A stretch of DNA of 64,000 nt, from positions 102,473,563 through 102,537,562 of the forward strand of contig CM041297.1 in assembly GCA_023052935.1 (NCBI GenBank), given 5' to 3'. The notes under the pieces were generated by a model, which did no database searches, was not told the DNA's origin, and saw nothing but the letters and a program-made list of their open reading frames with translations. The number at the start of each line of letters is the position of its first letter. Positions within the stretch are counted from its first letter, which is position 1. Source of the stretch: Piezodorus guildinii. Lineage: Eukaryota; Arthropoda; Insecta; Hemiptera; Pentatomidae. Below, one piece after another: positions 41,401 to 48,658 of this stretch. The translations under genes were made by a program, and so were the position numbers.

Positions 41401-44400
41401 TGTAGTAATCACTAGGAAGACGGGAGCGCCTGAATCGTCGCCTTGCAGCATCCCTGTGCTTCATGTATTCCCTAATTTCAGGCGTTAACCAAGGAGCAGG
41501 AGGGTGTCGGATCTTCTTTGTGATAAGAGGAGCATGGTTGTCAAGGAAATTATGGAGGTGAAAGGTAAAGGTTTCCATAGAATCTACGGTCCTGAGCGAA
41601 TATATGGTGTCCCAGGGGATAGCTTCAAGATCTGGAGCCAAGATTTCAGATGAAAGGGTGTTAAGGTTACGAAAAGAGATGGTTCTTGGGGAAAATAGCA
41701 TGATCGGAAGATTATAGGATACCTGGATAAGGTCATGAGCAGACAAGAACGGAACAGGATGTTGAGACGAGGCGAGGAGTTTATCAGCAGAATCCAGAAC
41801 ATACAGATGGAGCCAGGATTCTGAGGACTGAGTGTGGTGTGTGGGATTATATGGTACAATATAAAGATCGAGATAGAAGAAGAGGTTGGCTAAGTAGGCA
41901 TGGTCTGAGGAAGGCAACAATAGGTTGGTGTTAAAATCCCCAGTAAGGATGATATTATTATAGGATGGGATTAGATTGTAAAGGGTGGATTCGAATACTG
42001 TTTCAAAGGGTACTCTGGGAGGGCGGTATATGACTCCAAATAGTAGGGAATGGGAAGCTGTGGATATTTCAGCGAAAAGGTATTCGAGGTGAGGGCTATC
42101 GGAATGGGGTGATTGAAGGAGTTGTTTGAATTTGAGGCTGTCATGAACAAAGAGACCCACGCTGCCACCCGTTCGGTCATCTCTGTCATGATGGAGCAAT
42201 GTATAATTCGGACATGTAATCGGAAGGGAAACTTGCGATGCCGGAATTGTAGGTTTCAGCCAGGTTTCAGAAACACTATTAAGTGATAAAAGTTATGGAG
42301 GAAGAAGTCATGGAATTAATCAATATGGGCTAGGAGTGACTATGCGTTGACGTGACAGGTTAAAAGGACATTAGTCATGAGAAAGGGAAGTTGGAAGTAG
42401 TGAACAGAGATGGTGGGCCATGAGAAAAAGGGAGTGAGGATGAGAGGGTAAATAAACCTGCAGTACATTGACATTAATTGTGAAATCAGAAGTGAAAACA
42501 TAAACATTCTTAACAAATAAAAATAAAATAAACATAATATAGAAATTAAAAAAAGTTTTTACAGTATCAACAGTTTTTAGTAGCGAAATATACATAGCAA
42601 ATAAAAATAAAATAATTATTACTTCGATTGAGTTAGATATTGAAAAATTCAATTAGAATAGCTACAATAATAAGAAAAAGAAAAATAATAAGGAGATAAA
42701 AATCGCGAATTGATGGTTAAAAAACGAATGGTTGAAAGCCGATAATCCGGAGAGGTGAAAAGTGGTCCCTGATGTCAGTCAAAAACTTCCAGGTCCGAAG
42801 GCGAGTTGATGACTATTACTGGTTGGCCATCCGCACGCCGACATTTCACTTACCGTCGTTGAACCATGCATATTTCAATTTGCAGGGCCAGCCAGTAAAG
42901 ATGTCTATTGGTCGGGGACATCGCCTCGCCCAAGAATATTTTATGGGCATCGTTTTCTTGCCAACCTAGGTGGCGAGTAGAGAAGTCTCTGACAACCTTT
43001 CTCTTCCTCACCAACTTATCCCTCACAGTCTGGCGCATGAAACGGACCATTAGCGGCCCAGGTACATCTTCTTTCCTCGACCTGAGCCTCTCAACATGGT
43101 CGACGTCTCCACTTCCAACTTAAGGCCTAGCCCGGCTCCGATGCCCATCACCTAGGCCATCGGAGACTCACCGGTATGCCCCTAATCTCCACAGTCTTCG
43201 TGAGAATATTCTGTTCTGACCTGTTTAACCTTATTTCAAGTTCAGTGACCTTTGTTTTTAATGTGAAGTTTTCTTGAGTGAGCAAATCAATTTTTTTATT
43301 TTGGGCCTCCAGGAGTGCCTCGACTGACTTTAAACGCTCCGCGTTCTCGAAGCTTATCGTCGCCTGCTTATCTAAAGTGTCTTTAATGTCTGTTACCTCT
43401 TCGGTGTTGGCGACGAGTGAGGACTTGAGATCTCTTATCTCAGAAACGAGGTCCTTTAATACTTTAAGTACTCTGCCTCACTGCCTCCACTCTGGAGGCC
43501 GACATGGAGGGGCTAATGCTTCTGTCCCCACTGGCGAACCTCTTAATAGCTTTATCGCAGCTAGGTCCGACCCATCTGTTTTTTAAAGCTTTGATTTTTT
43601 CAATATCCAGATCGTCAATTTTAAGGCATCTATTATGAAAGATTGCTCGGCAGGTTTCAATACTGCATGTAAATGTATTTTTGTCGTCTCGTGTTACGGT
43701 TTGGTTAAACTTTGGGCAGATAACCATTTTTTATATTTAATATGGAGAAATAAAATAAAATGAAAAATTTACGAAGTTATGACGAATTGTGGAAAAGAGT
43801 GAAAAATCCGGCAGCAACCTACTTGACGGCTGACCAGGTACTGACTTCCAATTGCTTCTTATCTCGTTAGCGTGGTAAATGCGCGTGCGCGTCCCCACTC
43901 CAAGCTACAATGTGGCTACCAAGCTACTTAAACAAAATTAATAATATAATTTCTTACTGTTCTCAGCAAACACCTCTACAAGAAAATACAGCTCTGTGCT
44001 TCAGTTAATTGTTCAACTGCACCTACACAAGCATACAAACTACATACACCTTCGCAATTAGTTATAACTAATAACTATTATGGCTAATACGATATGCACG
44101 ATGCTACAACTTTAAAGGCTTAGACCACACTGTCTAAGAAGGGTCAGACTGTTGTAGTTACACCAGCCGTGGAGGAGAACATCCGTCAGTGCATGACGAA
44201 ATTGCAGGAGGAACCAATCTTGGCATACCCAGATTTTATCCGGCCATTTTCAGTCACCACCGAAGCGAGTGAGTATGCCCTGGAGGCGGTTCTGTCCCAT
44301 ATGCAAGTAGGCGGTTAATCGAGACTGAAAGCAGGTACAGCGCGTTGGAGCGGAACTCTTGGGTATTGTCTGGGCTATAGAACATTTTGTCCCTATGTGT

Positions 44401-46579
44401 TTGGGCGCAAATTTAAAGTTCACACGGACCATAGGCTCCTGCAATGGGTCGGTACCCTCAAAGAATCCTCGTCGCATGTGACCCGGTGGAAGGAGTTTCT
44501 CAGCCAGTACAACATGGAGGTTGTGTATAAACCTGGCCGAGACAACGTGGTGGCAGACTGGCTTTTGTAGGCGCTGGTGGTTAACGCGATCAAGGAAGAG
44601 GAGGGCGAGCCGTCCGGGGGTGTCCGACAGTTCCTTTGTGAGGGGACGCCCGAGTCTAGCAGTGGGGATGTATTTGCTGAGCGAGTGAGCCCGTCTGATG
44701 AGCATGCGATGGACATTGAGGAGCGGAAGGAAATCATTAATGACAAGCGGCGACAGATGGTGTGGAAGACTCGAACTTCAGGACTCTTAAAGTTGGACTA
44801 TACGAGGTTTGGCAAATCCCGCATCACTACCATCTGGTCAAACCCTGGCATGCATGATGACCAAATTTGTAGGGCGCTCCAGGAAGCATCTAAGCCGGGG
44901 AAGACTTATTTCTTGTACGTCAGAAATGCGACGATCTGGGAGAAAATTAAGCGGCTCAGGACTCAGAAGCAGATCGGGATTGATCGGTTGTTCATGCGTT
45001 GTACGCTGGCGGTCGAGACGGCCTCAAACTCGGAAAGGCAACGGGAGGTGACACTGGTGTACCACTAGAGAAAGACAAATCATTGTGGTGAACCCGAAAC
45101 TCTGCAGGCATTACGGCAAAGGTACTTTTGGTGGGGTATGCGCTGTACCATCGCGGAGGTTGTCGGGGCATGCGAGGTTTGTCTGGTCACAAAATATGAT
45201 CACCATCCACCACGGGGTTTACAGAAGGTTACGCCCACATCCAATACGCCATTGTGCGATTTGCAGGTGGATTTGTTTAAGTGGCGGGGTCACAAATGGG
45301 TTACCGTGTTAGACCTTTTTAGCAAGGTTGCCATGGCTTCTCTCGTGCCGGACCGTTCGTCGGAGGCAATTTTAGGGGCAGTCCGTACCTGGTTTCAGTT
45401 TTATGGGGTGCCGGATCGGATATCCTTGGACGGAGGTCGGGAGTTGGACAATAGTCAGGTGCGGGTGGCGATGAAGGCACTAGATGTCACTTGGCATATT
45501 AATAACCCAGGGCATCCTAAGAGTCGGGGCGGCATTGAGAGGCTGCACAGTACTCTTGGAGATCATATTCGGGTATATCAGATAGACCAGGGATTAGAAC
45601 CACATGTCGCGATGCCTCGGGCGGTGGCGGCGTATAATCACTCCGCCCATGCGGTAACAGAATTCTCACCGTTTGACATCCTCTTTGGCCTGCGGAACCA
45701 GCGTAGGGATTATGGGGACACAGCGGCGGAGGGAGCTTTATCTGACGTGCTGGTGAATAACCGCGCGGCTTTCGTCAAGGTTTGGGGAAAGGTGCACGGG
45801 AAGTTGGTGGCGGAGAAGAGTCGCCGTGTATCGCAAGGGACAACCTTCACATTCGCGATCGGATGGAGAATCTTTGCATCGGTTTGGTTGTGTATCGGAG
45901 GATCGGTTCAAATAGGGGTAAGGAGGTTGTACGGTATGAGGGTCCGTTTCGGGTGATGGTTATTCGCGAACACAATGTCCCACATAATGTCCCGATTCAG
46001 AGTTTAGCGGATCCCCGGAAGAGGTAGACGGTGCTTGTCGAACAGTTGAAGCTTCCAGTGAGGGAAGACTCTTCTGCAGTTGATCGGACCTAGGTATCCT
46101 CTGTTTCTGTTTGCCACTCCCAGGGAGTCTGTTGTATGTTTTTTTTTTAATATTGGATACTTTTGTAGATTTTTATTCCGAGTGCTTTTTATTTTTGTCT
46201 TTCAGATCTCAAGTCAGTGTTTTTTTTTTAGTTTTTGAGTGTGTTTTGTTTTATATTTTAGATTTTACCTAGTTAGTAAGTTTGCAGTAATGTCGAGTAT
46301 GTGCTTTAGTTTTGATTTATTTTTGTAGTTTTTCCTTTTTCTTTTATGTTTTCCCCTTGTAGAGTTTACGAGAAGTGTTTGTAAACTGGCAGGGGGGAGT
46401 TAAGATAAGATGACTACTAATATAGATCTTAATCCTATTTCTTGTCAATATAAACATGTGATGAAGTATAAATAGAGAATTAGAAGAAAGAATAAATCAA
46501 TTGTTATCTAGGAAGCATGAGTGTCATTTCTCCTCCCTATTTTCCTTTTTTTTAATATATTTCTCTCGGCTGAACATAA

Positions 46580-46639
<60 letters not shown>

Positions 46640-48605
46640 CTTAATGATATTTTAAAAACTTACATATATGTAAAATTTTATAACATTTTTTATTCTTAAA
46701 AAAATGTAAATATTAAATACTTCAAGTTAATGTAAATTAGAAATTGTGAATTGAGTTTATACACAAAATTAATTTATTTTTAAAGTAATTAATTATGAGT
46801 AAAAAATTGTAAATACTGATCATTTTATGTTATTTAACAAAAATCTAGTTAAAAAAAAAGTCCGATTATAGAAATATTTCAGAATGAAGTTCCACCTTTG
46901 AAAGATGAGGTGTTGAGGAAGATCTGTTCCAAGAAAAAAGTTAGTTTCCCAACAGTGTATAGAAAACTTGTTGCCCCTATTCTGTGGAGTGTATCTAACA
47001 ACAAGGTGCCATACTCTCTTAAAGATTTACCTATTCAAGCATATTCTCAAAAACGTTTCAGCAATAAGCTAGAAAAAACATTGAAGATTATCCAGGTGAT
47101 TTTTCATTGTTTTTAGATAGATGAATGAACAGAGTAAATTTAAAACTATTAATCTTATTTGAGGCAGATGTTACAGTAAACGCCAAAGTTGACTTTCAGA
47201 AGAGCCACTTATTTCTTGAAATATACTTAATTGCCTATCCATTTCATATAATTATCTCAAGAAAGTTAGAGATATTCCGTATTTAATTTTTTTCCTTCTC
47301 ATGTTTAAGTTTAATTTTTTTTTTTTTTTTTTTTTTTTTGTTTAACCCAGTTACAGGAAAATTAAATTATTTATTTATGCTTTTATTATGAATTTTTTAA
47401 AAAACATTTTATTGATATTTACAACTATACTTAAAATAATACAATAAGTAAATGGCCTAATTTACAATTATGGGCTTGAAAATGTCTTGTGAAGAACTAC
47501 CCAGTGGTAGCACTTCAATTATGAAATTAAAAACCGTAAACCTTTAAACTCCTTTCATCCTACCCCAAATGCTTTGAAAAGTTCTTCACTGTCTAAATTA
47601 TCTTGAAATATTAAAAGATATTCCAAAGGAATATTCATCTTTAGAAAATATCATTCAACCATACAAAAATGCATCCATTTGTAGGATATATTTCCAGTGC
47701 TTTAGATTCTAAAACGTATTCTCCGAGTGTTTTTCTTGACATCTGTCAAGCTTTTAATAAATTATGACATAAAGAATTGTTTACCAAGCTCCAGATTTTG
47801 CTTTGTCCTATATTATATAATAGTACTTTCTTACATGACTGAGACACTTTATTGTAAAATTAGGTAATAAATTATCAGGAATAAGTTAGAACAGAGATTC
47901 CACTAGGCAGTGTACTGGGAGTTAATTTCTTCATGTTAGAAAATATTTTAGAATATTCCATGACTATGACAACACTTTGATGACTATCCGTTCTGATACT
48001 GTGTCATTTTCATACCCTATAAAAATCCTTTTTAAGTCCTTCATCCTACAAAATCACCTTTACAATATTTTTTGTTGGGTTTCCGATGAAAAGTAAAGAT
48101 GAACTGAAGAATGTATTCATTATGTATATATATATTATAATAAACTTATTTTATAAAAGTTATTCTTTTAAGAAAAAATTAATTCACACAATATTTACTT
48201 AATTATCACTCATTTTACTCTCAGGGTATGGTTTGGGTTCTTGACAATCAGGCACACAATCTTCTATATAACTTTTTTATCATAATTATAACTTACAAAA
48301 ATAACACAACAAACAATATGCAGGCTAACTATAATTATTCTCCATCTTCAGACAGCAACTCCTACCTCTCCTTAGCTCCCCACTCGAAAACTGACTATGA
48401 CCAGGTATCTTTCTTCTACCTGGGTTTTTACCCGGGGTGTCCCTTGCATCCAAAATGGAGGTTATGTTTACAAACAAACATTCAAATTGGAGCTGTTAAT
48501 TTTTATTTTTATTCTATTTTGTATCTAATAGTTAGCCTGCCTAAAATAATATTTAAATAATAAATAAATAAATAATAGTATACTTTATAGAAAAATGGGT
48601 ATATT

Positions 48606-48658
<53 letters not shown>

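Larger units (their letters stand above)
40006..44135 (-). mobile_element. LINE (family A), near full length, inside the gypsy element
   Basis: 4.13 kb bounded by the 5-bp duplication AAGAA (40001-40005, 44136-44140). Minus strand: 5' UTR, ORF1 (43727 down to about 42780), ORF2 (from 42378) with endonuclease then RT, and a 3' end at 40006 with hairpin GGGACTTTAGTCCC. Decayed by frameshifts, but the layout is complete: a CR1/jockey-like LINE. Shorter copies of the family are at 7.8 and 23.8 kb. Confidence 0.92.
39908..46540 (+). mobile_element. Ty3/gypsy retrotransposon, 5'-truncated and split by a LINE
   Basis: Left piece 39908-40005: end of RT (RRLLGTLNYYRHFVPDMARY, LVPLNNLLK). It resumes at 44136 in perfect frame (KKGQTVVVTPAVEE). 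RNase H follows (FKVHTDHRLLQWVG), then integrase with a zinc-finger relic and a DD35E core (LQVDLF, SLDGG, GIERLHSTL). The 3' end has a polypurine tract AGGGGGGAG (about 46394) and part of an LTR with TATAAATA and AATAAA. No gag, protease or 5' LTR. Integrase frame 45138-45956 is intact; others are broken. Confidence 0.9.
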
